A DNA stretch of 64,000 nucleotides from Moorella sp. Hama-1. GTDB lineage: Bacteria > Bacillota > DSM-521 > Neomoorellales > Neomoorellaceae. Positions within the stretch are counted from its first letter, which is position 1, and each line of letters starts with the position of its first letter. Under the pieces are notes generated by a model. The model did no database searches, was not told the origin of the DNA, and saw only the letters and a program-made list of their open reading frames with translations. Below, in pieces: positions 46,582 to 54,265 of the stretch. Location: positions 1,112,501 to 1,176,500 of the forward strand of contig NZ_AP024620.1 in NCBI RefSeq assembly GCF_023734095.1, written 5' to 3'. The translations under genes and the position numbers were made by a program.

Positions 46582-47673
46582 TCAAGCCGAGGCTACCTGG
46601 CAGGAAGATCCGTCCAGTCTGTAAGGGTAAAGGAGCGCCAGGGCCGGGGCGATTAACTCTTGCAGTTTGCCGTCGGCTACCAGACCATTTTCTAGCAGGG
46701 TCTGGTAGAGAATGAGATTGATAAACTGCTTGTAATTCAGGCCGGTTGCCATGGCCATGGCGGTCAACGAGGCCCTGGGGTTCAGGGAAGGGGTCCCGTT
46801 GACATCGATAATATACAGCTCCCCGTCGCTACCTGTACGCAGGTCGAACCGCAGGGCATCTCTACCGCCAATGGCGGCCAGTACTTTGCCGGCTAGCTCA
46901 GTTAAGAAATTATAACGCCTGTCCACAGAGAAGATATACTCCGCCTCGTGCGATACGCCCTTGACGGTAGTAGTTCTGACTTCCCGGGAAAGGAAGCCCA
47001 GGGCGGGGAGGACATAACAGGGCGAACGGCCAATCAGGCCAACGGTAAATTCCTGTCCCGGCAGGTACTTTTCCACCAGTACCGGGAGTTCGCCCAGAGT
47101 ATCCTGGAGCCTCCTGACCCGGTGTCCCAGCTCGGCCGGGCTATAAACCACGGAATCAGGGCCGATGCCAATGCTATTGCCACCACCATCGGGTTTGACA
47201 AATATAGGGAAGCCGATTGCCTCTATAATACCGTCCAGTTGCTGCGGCAGTAAATCCTGGGATGGCACCAAGAGCCGGTGGGGTGGTACCGGCAGACCGG
47301 CCTGCTGTAAAACCTGATAGGTTAGGTGCTTATGGCGGCAGATCTCCATGGCTGCTGCGGAGGAGTGGCTGGCGGGAATGTCATGACGCTGGAGTAAAAG
47401 CCGCACGGCGGCGGCGCCACTCCCATCGTACAGGGTACGGGGCTCGTCCAGGTAACCTTCGGCCAGGACAAAGGCCAGGTGGGGATGGGGCAGGCGCCTA
47501 AGGGACTTTTCCAGCTGCTGGCGGCTGTGAACATTAACGGGATAAACCTTATTGCCGCTTTCCATTAAGGCCCGGTAAATCTGGTGGACTGTATCCCAGG
47601 GAAGGCAGTCGCTGTAGGGACCCCGGCGCTCTCGAGCGGGAACGGCATTAAAGAGAAAGAGTATATGCAGCAA
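46582..47673 (-). CDS. ATP-grasp ligase related to D-Ala-D-Ala ligase
   Basis: 363 residues. FVLAEGYLDEPRTLYDGSG in place of the Ddl FPxLHGxxGEDG region, PASHSSAAAMEICRHKHLT, the ATP-grasp FPIFVKPDGGGNSIGIG, VLVEKYLPGQEFTVGLIG, and the metal site YIIDVNGTPSLNPRASL. The N-terminal half has only weak similarity to Ddl, and the usual downstream MurF is absent. It probably ligates an amino acid or peptide carboxylate, but the product is unknown. Stand-alone gene, convergent with dam. Confidence 0.82.
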   Translation of the reverse strand: MLHILFLFNAVPARERRGPYSDCLPWDTVHQIYRALMESGNKVYPVNVHSRQQLEKSLRRLPHPHLAFVLAEGYLDEPRTLYDGSGAAAVRLLLQRHDIPASHSSAAAMEICRHKHLTYQVLQQAGLPVPPHRLLVPSQDLLPQQLDGIIEAIGFPIFVKPDGGGNSIGIGPDSVVYSPAELGHRVRRLQDTLGELPVLVEKYLPGQEFTVGLIGRSPCYVLPALGFLSREVRTTTVKGVSHEAEYIFSVDRRYNFLTELAGKVLAAIGGRDALRFDLRTGSDGELYIIDVNGTPSLNPRASLTAMAMATGLNYKQFINLILYQTLLENGLVADGKLQELIAPALALLYPYRLDGSSCQVASA

Positions 47674-47815
47674 AATAATTTCCCCTTATCAGGCAGGTGT
47701 ACCGTATTATACCACACCGGTTGCTTGGTTTTAAGCAGGCTTATAAAATTTTTTCGGGTTATCTACTACAGTTAAGTATAGTTTTGCCTGCTGCTGGTAA
47801 AAAAGGTTACTATCC

Positions 47816-47844
47816 TTGACATCATTCCGCGGGCATAATATAAT
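47816..47844 (+). promoter_or_regulatory. Full-consensus promoter of the plsC locus
   Basis: TTGACA (47816-47821), 17 bases, TATAAT (47839-47844). The start of transcription would be near 47851, giving a leader of about 110 bases that holds G4N5 repeats and a palindrome. Confidence 0.85.
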
Positions 47845-47853
47845 TAAGCAAAC

Positions 47854-47875
47854 GGGGAATTTGGGGAATTTGGGG
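47854..47875 (+). repeat. Tandem GGGGAATTT repeat
   Basis: Three GGGG tracts spaced nine bases apart (47854, 47863, 47872) right after the predicted transcription start. Related to the four-tract run at 51876-51906. Confidence 0.7.
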
Positions 47876-47921
47876 TTGCCTAATCGCCGATCGCCAATTT
47901 TTTATGCCAACTATCTCCCGG

Positions 47922-47950
47922 TAACCTTATTATAACCTTATTATAAGGTA
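47922..47950 (+). promoter_or_regulatory. Direct repeat and palindrome in the plsC leader
   Basis: TAACCTTATTA twice in tandem (47922-47932, 47933-47943), the second extended into the palindrome ACCTTATTATAAGGT (47935-47949). It lies just before the plsC ribosome site, so a protein bound here, or the RNA hairpin, could block expression. The regulator is unknown. Confidence 0.5.
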
Positions 47951-47962
47951 GGAAGTGACCGG

Positions 47963-48562
47963 ATGCTCTATAAATTGAACAAGTTAATTGCTAAGTATTT
48001 TTTGTGGCTTTTGGGGAAACCCGCCATTACCGGGCAAGAAAATATCCCCCGCACAGGCCCGGTGATTGTGGTGGCCAACCACACCAGCCTCCTGGACGGT
48101 TTCCTTTTGGCGGCTTACTTGCCCCGGCGGGTTACCTTCCTGTCAGCAGCCTACCTGTTCAGGTTGCCGGTAGTGGGAGCGTTTTTACGCGCGATGGGTG
48201 CCATTCCGGTGCAAAACGGGGGGAGTGAGCTGGCGGGAATGAAGGCCGCCTTACGGGTATTGCAGAAGGGGGGCACCCTGGCCCTTTTTCCTGAGGGCCA
48301 GGTTGGCGTAGGGAACAAGCTAGGTCCATTCCAAACGGGATGGGCGTATTTATCCCTGAAGGCAGGTGCTTCAGTAGTACCGGTAGCGATTAAGGGAACT
48401 GAAGCAGTACTGCCTCCAGGCGCCGTCTTCCCGCGCCGCAGTATGATTTACATGCAAATCGCTTCCCCGTGGACGCTGGCAAAGGTCCAGCGACCGGGGC
48501 AGGAAACTATGACGGCTTTGAACATGAGACTGGTCAGTCAAATGAAGCAAATGTTGCAATGA
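47963..48562 (+). CDS. plsC: 1-acyl-sn-glycerol-3-phosphate acyltransferase
   Basis: 199 residues. Acyltransferase motifs: VVANHTSLLDGFLL (HX4D), FLRAMGAIPV, ALFPEGQVG (FPEG) and VPVAIKGTE. It makes phosphatidate from lysophosphatidate at the membrane. First gene of a run including a patatin lipase and a radical SAM enzyme, which suggests phospholipid remodelling. It has its own consensus promoter. Confidence 0.92.
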   Translation: MLYKLNKLIAKYFLWLLGKPAITGQENIPRTGPVIVVANHTSLLDGFLLAAYLPRRVTFLSAAYLFRLPVVGAFLRAMGAIPVQNGGSELAGMKAALRVLQKGGTLALFPEGQVGVGNKLGPFQTGWAYLSLKAGASVVPVAIKGTEAVLPPGAVFPRRSMIYMQIASPWTLAKVQRPGQETMTALNMRLVSQMKQMLQ

Positions 48563-48590
48563 AATGTAGACGCCGGAGGTACGTAAAAAA

Positions 48591-49565
48591 GTGAAGGAAA
48601 GGCAAATGGTTAGAAAAAGGCCGCGCATTGGTCTGGCCCTGGGGGGCGGGGGTGCCAGGGGCTATGCCCACCTGGGGGTGCTCAAGGCTTTACGGGAGGC
48701 AAACATCCCTGTTGACGTTATTGCCGGGACCAGTATGGGGGCGGTGGTTGGCGCCGCCTATGCTACCGGGTACCAGATCGAAGAATTGGTTGATATGGCT
48801 TTACAAATGCGATGGCGACACTTGCTTGCCCTGGCAGACCCGACTCTACCCCGCCAAGGCATGATCGCTGGGAACCGGTTGGAAAGATACTTTGAAACCT
48901 TAACCCGGGGGAGGGACTTTAATCAACTCGCAAAAACTTTAGTCGTCGTGGCCACCGACATAACTACAGGAGAAGAAGTGCGCCTTAACTCCGGGTCGGT
49001 GGCCCGGGCTTTACGGGCCAGCACCGCAGTGCCGGGCGTCTTTTGCCCGGTGGAGTCAGGGGATCGCTTGCTGGTTGATGGGTCTATAACCACGCCAGTG
49101 CCTGTGAGAGTAGCTGCGGATGCGGGGGCAGAGGTGGTGGTGGCTGTTGATGTATGCTCGCCGGTGGACCGGACTGATGTCCTGGTGCAGGCATGGAAGT
49201 GGTTAAAGGAGATACCTTTCAGGCAAACTTATTGCCTGGCGGGGGTACCGGGTTTCTTACACTTCCTGAAGCCGGGGTTGCCCGCGAGTATCAACATTGT
49301 TGGCCGTTCACTGGAACTGTACGACCGTTACATGAAGGTTTCCTCGCCAGGGAGTCCTTCCATGCATTACTGGATGTTAAAACCCTCAGTGGAAAATGTA
49401 AGGTGGTACGAGTTTCACCGGGTCAGAGAGTGTATCCAGGCAGGAGAAGCTGTTGGAAGGCAGGTGGTCGATCAGGTCAACACCTTGCTAAAAAAAGGGG
49501 ACTTTGTTGAAGGGACCGGCCACCAAACCGGACGGGCAAGTAAGGTAATGAGATGGGAGCAATGA
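48591..49565 (+). CDS. Patatin-like phospholipase (RssA/YchK type)
   Basis: 324 residues. Oxyanion loop GLALGGGGARGYAHLGVL, nucleophile GTSMG in VIAGTSMGAVVGAAYATG (about 44-52), and catalytic Asp in LLVDGSITTPVPVR. A lipid acyl hydrolase. GTG start at 48591; ATG 48606 is possible. It follows plsC after 28 bases, so acyl addition and removal may be coupled. Confidence 0.92.
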   Translation: MKERQMVRKRPRIGLALGGGGARGYAHLGVLKALREANIPVDVIAGTSMGAVVGAAYATGYQIEELVDMALQMRWRHLLALADPTLPRQGMIAGNRLERYFETLTRGRDFNQLAKTLVVVATDITTGEEVRLNSGSVARALRASTAVPGVFCPVESGDRLLVDGSITTPVPVRVAADAGAEVVVAVDVCSPVDRTDVLVQAWKWLKEIPFRQTYCLAGVPGFLHFLKPGLPASINIVGRSLELYDRYMKVSSPGSPSMHYWMLKPSVENVRWYEFHRVRECIQAGEAVGRQVVDQVNTLLKKGDFVEGTGHQTGRASKVMRWEQ

Positions 49566-49667
49566 GGAAGGGAAAATAGCAGCTGAGGAGGTAGAAGGAG
49601 AATGGTTTGAATGGAATATACATCTGGAAAGTTCGGTATCCACTAATAGAGCGGGAGGATGAACGCC

Positions 49668-51044
49668 ATGATTAACAAGTGGGGCCCCAATCTGGAATTT
49701 GCCAAGCGGTACGTAGGTGAGAAAGTATTAAGGGAGTTGTTAAGCTACCTGAGCAGGGACCCGGTCCATCACCTTGAGCAACTCCTCAGCCTTGGTAAAC
49801 TCTTAGCCCGGCGGGAGGAACATAAGCAAAATGTGGCTGCCTTGGAAAAGGCGATTATTGAAAACCCGGCAGTACGCCAACTGACGGAGGGGATATTGAA
49901 GGATACCCATCCCAACATATTGCAACGGTTACTATATAATTTTTTCATCAATTCAGTGCTCATGGGCGTACCCAGGCAATTACATTTATCACAGACCAGG
50001 GGCTTCAACGTGCCCCATACTATCCTGGTAGATCCCACCAGCGCCTGCAACCTGCGGTGCGAGGGGTGCTGGGCCGGGGCCTACGCCCAGCATGACGAGC
50101 TTGATTACGAGCGCCTGGACCGCCTCTGCAGCGAGGCCAAGGAACTGGGGATCTACTGGATGATAATGTCTGGCGGGGAACCATTCATGTACCCGCGCCT
50201 GTTCGACCTGGCCGCCAGGCACAGCGATATGGCCTTCATGTTATATACCAACGGTACCAGGATCGATGACCGGGTAGCGGACCAGATCGTGGCGGTGGGT
50301 AACCTGTCACCGGCTTTCAGCCTGGAAGGCTGGGAGGAAAGGACCGACCGCCGGCGGGGGCCGGGGGTGTTCAAAAGGGTAACCGCCGCCATGGACCGGC
50401 TGCGGGAGCGGGGAGCGGTCTTCGGCGTGTCCCTCACCGCCACCCGGGAGAACATGGAGGAAATAACCTCCGATGCATTTGTGGACTTCCTGGTGGAGAG
50501 AGGAGCCAGATACGGCTGGATCTTCCACTACATCCCCATCGGCCGCAATCCTAACCCGGACCTGATGCTGACACCGGAGCAGCGCGCCTACATGGCCACG
50601 CGCGTGCCCGCCATCCGTATGAACAAGCCCATCGTGCTGGCCGACTTCTGGAACGATGGGGAACTGACCCAGGGGTGTATTGCCGGCGGGCGGCGGTACT
50701 TCCATGTGACCGCCAGCGGCGCGGTGGAGCCGTGTGCCTTTGTCCACTTCTCTACCCACAACATTAAAGATCATAGCATGGAAGAGATTTTACGTTCGCC
50801 ACTGTTTACCGCCTTCCAAAAAAGGCAGCCTTTCTGCGGCAACCACCTGCGACCCTGCCCCATTATCGATGTACCCTCCGCCCTCCGGGACATTGTGGCG
50901 GAAAGTGGGGCCAGGCCCACCCACGCCGGCGCCGATGACGTGCTGAAAGGGGAAGTAGGCGAATTCTTGGACCGGCGGGCGGCGGCCTGGGCGGAAGCAG
51001 CCGCGGAGGTACGGTCCCGGCAAGCATCGAAGGCCGTATCCTGA
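49668..51044 (+). CDS. Radical SAM/SPASM-domain protein
   Basis: 458 residues from the ATG at 49668, nine bases after GGGAGG; the ATG at 49659 abuts that site. The N-terminal helical domain of about 115 residues resembles no family I recognise. The core has DPTSACNLRCEGCWAGAY (C-x3-C-x2-C, about 126), MIMSGGEPFMYPRL and FMLYTNGT. SPASM-type Cys residues follow in QGCIAGGRRYF, VEPCAFVHFS and CGNHLRPCP, binding one or two further clusters. The substrate is unknown. Neighbours make lipid chemistry plausible. Confidence 0.85.
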   Translation: MINKWGPNLEFAKRYVGEKVLRELLSYLSRDPVHHLEQLLSLGKLLARREEHKQNVAALEKAIIENPAVRQLTEGILKDTHPNILQRLLYNFFINSVLMGVPRQLHLSQTRGFNVPHTILVDPTSACNLRCEGCWAGAYAQHDELDYERLDRLCSEAKELGIYWMIMSGGEPFMYPRLFDLAARHSDMAFMLYTNGTRIDDRVADQIVAVGNLSPAFSLEGWEERTDRRRGPGVFKRVTAAMDRLRERGAVFGVSLTATRENMEEITSDAFVDFLVERGARYGWIFHYIPIGRNPNPDLMLTPEQRAYMATRVPAIRMNKPIVLADFWNDGELTQGCIAGGRRYFHVTASGAVEPCAFVHFSTHNIKDHSMEEILRSPLFTAFQKRQPFCGNHLRPCPIIDVPSALRDIVAESGARPTHAGADDVLKGEVGEFLDRRAAAWAEAAAEVRSRQASKAVS

Positions 51045-51157
51045 CCTGTAAGCAATCTATGTTTCGTTTAAATGATACCGCCCTTGACGGGGCCGGCACA
51101 GGGGGGTGATAATATTAATTGAGAGCACTAACTAACCTGGGGGAGGAAAATATAATA

Positions 51158-51856
51158 ATGCGCATCACCCGGCGGCGCCTGGACTTCCTGCAAAAGATTA
51201 AACAGCTTTACGAAGCTACCAACCTGCCGGTACACTACGCGCGGGTGGCCGAGCTGCTGGGAGTCAGCAAATGGAGCGCTTACGAGATGTTAAAAACGCT
51301 GGAAAAAGAAGGCTTTTTGGCCAGCCAGTACGAAGTAAACCAGGGGGAAAAGTTTCCCGGCCGGGCGATGGTGCTCTTCGCACCTACCCGCCTGGCTGAG
51401 GCAGTGCTGTCAGGGAAAACCCTGGAGGAGAAGGTTCCTATCAAGGAATGGCAGAAGGTCAATGAAAGGTTATTGTCTTTGTATGGAGAACTGAAAAAGG
51501 CCAATCCCAAGGAACTAGTCGAACAACTGCTGGCTGAGTTACCCGGCCTGGAAAGCCCTTTGATTTTCAGTGCGTATATGATTACTCTCTTGAGCGTACT
51601 ATTGCAAACCCTGAGTGAAAAAAGCATCTCGCTTATCAAAAACGTAGTGATGAATGCGGTCAAGGAGGAAATAGGACTGGCCATATTTGCCGGCGCCGTC
51701 TTGGGCAGTATGATGAAAACAGCCACCCAATTTCCGCTGCTATCCCAGATTATCAGCTATATGGGCAGATTTCAGAGCAACCTGTCTGAACTCAATAAAT
51801 CTGAACAAGCACTCCTGATGGATTTCCTGGAGGAGGCGTTGGAAAAAGCAACGTAA
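51158..51856 (+). CDS. Winged-helix transcriptional regulator with helical C-domain
   Basis: 232 residues from the ATG at 51158; the TTG at 51119, behind GGGGGGTGA, is an alternative. N-terminal HTH: LPVHYARVAELLGVSKWSA, YEMLKTLEKEGFLAS, like the DtxR/MarR-type winged helix. The C-terminal 150 residues are helical, with two hydrophobic stretches (SAYMITLLSVLLQTL and IGLAIFAGAVLGSMM) that could bind a lipid or the membrane. It lies within the plsC-UbiA run and may be its regulator. Family not named. Confidence 0.7.
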   Translation: MRITRRRLDFLQKIKQLYEATNLPVHYARVAELLGVSKWSAYEMLKTLEKEGFLASQYEVNQGEKFPGRAMVLFAPTRLAEAVLSGKTLEEKVPIKEWQKVNERLLSLYGELKKANPKELVEQLLAELPGLESPLIFSAYMITLLSVLLQTLSEKSISLIKNVVMNAVKEEIGLAIFAGAVLGSMMKTATQFPLLSQIISYMGRFQSNLSELNKSEQALLMDFLEEALEKAT

Positions 51857-51875
51857 TTCTCTTGGCAAGATATTT

Positions 51876-51906
51876 GGGGATAAAGGGGATATTGGGGATA
51901 CGGGGG
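51876..51906 (+). repeat. Four-tract G-quadruplex motif
   Basis: GGGG at 51876, 51885 and 51894 and GGGGG at 51902, loops of 5, 5 and 4 bases: a classic G4 pattern on the coding strand, 59 bases before the phasin-like gene. Confidence 0.8.
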
Positions 51907-51964
51907 TTTACTAATAAAGGGTTTTACAGATATTGCCATTACAAAAATTAAGGAGGAGTAACAC

Positions 51965-52282
51965 ATGAAAGAATTGGTACGCAAGGCCTTTGCCCTGGGG
52001 TGGGGAGCGCTAGCCTTAACCAGGGAAGCGGTGGAAAAATTGGCGGATGAACTGGTGAAGAAAGGGGAAATGGGCCAGGGAGAGGCCAGGGAACTGGTAA
52101 ATGACCTGCTGGAACGGGGTAAAAAAGAGCGGGAAGAGGCACAAAAAGTTATCCGCCAGGAAATGGAGCGGGTGCTGGGTGAATTAAACCTGCCCTCCCG
52201 GGACGACCTGTTGCGGCTGGAAGAAAAGGTAGATCGGCTGCTACAGCGGGGTGCGGAGAAGCAGATGAGCCGCCATAGTTAG
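51965..52282 (+). CDS. Phasin-like coiled-coil protein
   Basis: 105 residues, all helical. MKELVRKAFALGWGALALTR (amphipathic, membrane- or granule-binding), KLADELVKKGEMGQGEAREL, and a heptad-rich C-terminal part (DDLLRLEEKVDRLL). This is the layout of the PhaF/PhaI-type poly(3-hydroxyalkanoate)-granule family, often found in Clostridia without PHA. GGAGGAG precedes the ATG. It starts the second half of the lipid-type locus. Confidence 0.75.
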   Translation: MKELVRKAFALGWGALALTREAVEKLADELVKKGEMGQGEARELVNDLLERGKKEREEAQKVIRQEMERVLGELNLPSRDDLLRLEEKVDRLLQRGAEKQMSRHS

Positions 52283-52298
52283 GAGGGATTAGCAAAAT

Positions 52299-53213
52299 TT
52301 GCACCAGGATAAATTGAAAAGTCTCGCTTTATACTTCTTGTTGCCCCGTCCGGGAGCTATTACAGGCGGCGCGATCTACTTCTGGGGTGGCATTGCCTAT
52401 GGGGTAGCCCTGAGCCACCACTTTTCGGTAGTCGATATCGCCGTTGCCTGGTTGGGAACCGAGTTTCTGATCAATCAGGCCAAATACTGGCTTAACGACT
52501 ATAAAGATGCCGCAAGCGATCGGCTTCACCCACGGAAAAGGGAGCGAGCTGCGGCGGGCGGGGATTTGCCGGTAAAGTGGTTGCCCGCCCTGGCTGCTCT
52601 ACGTATGATAACCGGGATCATTTTTTTGCTTCGGTACCAGCCTAAGATACTGCCCCTAGCGCTGCTTTTGCCGGCAATCCAGCTTTGGTACGATACCGTC
52701 AAAAGGCTGCCGCTGCTTAACGCCGGGGTGGCAGCCAGCGGTTCCGTGGTCAGGTTTGCGGCCGGGTTATGCGCCATAACGGGAGTGTGGCCGCTGTTTT
52801 TCCCCTGTCTGCTTGTCTACTGCCAGCGCCTGGCAATATACGTTGCCTCTTACAGCGCGGAGGGGCGTTACCTCTTGCGTTACGGTAAAACGCCCGGTAA
52901 AGAATATACCCTCTTCTACGCGCAACACCCTTACCTGGAAAAACTGGCGGTGGCGTTATTCTTAGGGCTGCTCGTCTTTGCTCTAGGGCGGTCTATTCCC
53001 GGTGGGATTATTATTACCGGTATCGTGGTGGCCTTTTTAGGCGTACTTTACTACCGGATTAACGGGCCGGGGGACAGGGTCTACTGGCAGGGCTGGAAAC
53101 TCCTGTGGGCTACTTGCGTCTTCGTATCCAGACATCTTTCGGAGCAATTCAGGTTAAAGTACTGGCAAAGATTTCCTTCCCCAAGAAGGCTCCTGTGCCT
53201 CAGAGATGGTTGA
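52299..53213 (+). CDS. UbiA-family prenyltransferase (DPPR-synthase-like motif)
   Basis: 304 residues, about eight membrane segments. First Asp motif LNDYKDAASDRLHPRKRERA: the D-x3-D-x2-HP-x-K pattern is that of decaprenyl-phosphate phosphoribosyltransferases. The second Asp-rich motif is weak (LWYDTVKRLP), and the C-terminal part is shortened. TTG start after AGGAGGG. It would attach a prenyl chain to a small polar group at the membrane, but neither substrate is known. The downstream boundary is debris. Confidence 0.78.
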   Translation: MHQDKLKSLALYFLLPRPGAITGGAIYFWGGIAYGVALSHHFSVVDIAVAWLGTEFLINQAKYWLNDYKDAASDRLHPRKRERAAAGGDLPVKWLPALAALRMITGIIFLLRYQPKILPLALLLPAIQLWYDTVKRLPLLNAGVAASGSVVRFAAGLCAITGVWPLFFPCLLVYCQRLAIYVASYSAEGRYLLRYGKTPGKEYTLFYAQHPYLEKLAVALFLGLLVFALGRSIPGGIIITGIVVAFLGVLYYRINGPGDRVYWQGWKLLWATCVFVSRHLSEQFRLKYWQRFPSPRRLLCLRDG

Positions 53214-53450
53214 TTCCGGTTTGTAGTTGAAGTTTTTGGTAGAACTGCCTGAGCGATGTGCCGTCCTGAGTGACGACAATCGCTCTACTTTTGCCCTTGC
53301 CCGGTGGCAGCGGTATAGCCGAGATGGTCTGCATACCAACCTGCAGCTGTGGGCGGCCATCCAGCTCCGCCGGCGCTATTATGGGTGCCGTTGCCCCTGA
53401 ACGTCGCGGTATAGCAGCCGGCACCCGGACCATGATGAATAAACCTGGAG
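53214..53450. pseudogene. Chimeric debris: unknown minus-strand fragment and MFS remnant
   Basis: Plus strand 53340-53450 holds two joined pieces of a DHA2 transporter gene. LWAAIQLR (matching the gene at 38908, near 39446) runs almost directly into AIMGAVAPERRGIAAGTRT (matching near 40050), so some 600 bases have been deleted between them. The minus strand from about 53345 to 53200 reads a protein-like segment, ISAIPLPPGKGKSRAIVVTQ then LRQFYQKLQLQTG, whose family I do not recognise. Neither piece has a start. Confidence 0.7.
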
Positions 53451-53469
53451 GAACATTTCCCCGGCTTTC

Positions 53470-54243
53470 CTACCGGAGCGCCAGCAGGGCCGCTCCCAGG
53501 GCCCCGATTATTTGCGGGTCCGGGGGTACGCGGATGCTGGTGTCCAGGTTTTCTTCCAGGCTTTTTACTACTCCTGAGTTTTTGGCCACCCCGCCTGTCA
53601 TGGCCACCGGCTCTTCCCAGCCCAACCGCTGGGCCATGGCCACTACCCGCTGGGCGACGGCATTATGCAGGCCCCTGATTATCTCGGCCACCGGCCGGCC
53701 TTCGGCCACCAGGGAAACCACTTCGGATTCGGCAAAGACGGTGCACATGCTGGTAATATTGGCGCCCTGGCCTGCCTGCCGGGAGAGGGTCCCCATTTCT
53801 TCCAGCGGGACTTCCAGGGCTCCGGCCATGATTTCCAGGAAACGGCCGGTACCGGCGGCACACTTCTCGTTCATGACAAAATCCCGCACCTTACCCCCGG
53901 CATCCAGGAGGATGACCTTGCTATCCTGGCCGCCAATATCGATGACCGTGCGTACTTCCGGCCAGAGATAGTAAATTCCCCGGGCATGACAGGTGATTTC
54001 GGTGACCCGTCTCCCGGCGAAGGGGACCCGGATACGGCCGTAGCCCGTGGCGACAATGCCGTCCAGGGACTCTAATCCGGCTCCGGCCTGTTCCAGGGCT
54101 GCCTGTAAGGCCTTTTCTGCAATCTCTGCACTGTTTACACCACTCTTCAGAACGACGGCTCCTGCCATCCGGCCGTCCCGGACTACAACAGCTTTAGTTG
54201 TCAGGGAGCCGACATCTACTCCCGCAGTCAAGCTCAAGGGCAT
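53470..54243 (-). CDS. 2-hydroxyacyl-CoA dehydratase activase (BadF/HgdC type)
   Basis: 257 residues from the ATG at 54243, behind GGGAGGCT; a longer frame has no ribosome site. ASKHA ATPase: AGVDVGSLTTKAVVV, VIDIGGQDSKVI, the [4Fe-4S] ligand Cys in FVMNEKCAAGTGRFLE and in NITSMCTVFAESEV, and GGVAKNSGVVKSLE. It uses ATP to push an electron onto its partner dehydratase or reductase. The two partner subunits lie directly upstream. Confidence 0.94.
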   Translation of the reverse strand: MPLSLTAGVDVGSLTTKAVVVRDGRMAGAVVLKSGVNSAEIAEKALQAALEQAGAGLESLDGIVATGYGRIRVPFAGRRVTEITCHARGIYYLWPEVRTVIDIGGQDSKVILLDAGGKVRDFVMNEKCAAGTGRFLEIMAGALEVPLEEMGTLSRQAGQGANITSMCTVFAESEVVSLVAEGRPVAEIIRGLHNAVAQRVVAMAQRLGWEEPVAMTGGVAKNSGVVKSLEENLDTSIRVPPDPQIIGALGAALLALR

Positions 54244-54265
54244 AGCCTCCCGTATTCTTTTATAT

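Noticed and set aside
53270-53971. 233-codon plus-strand frame over the activase gene
   Set aside because: It is antisense to the well-supported activase; only its first part (the MFS remnant) reflects real ancestry.
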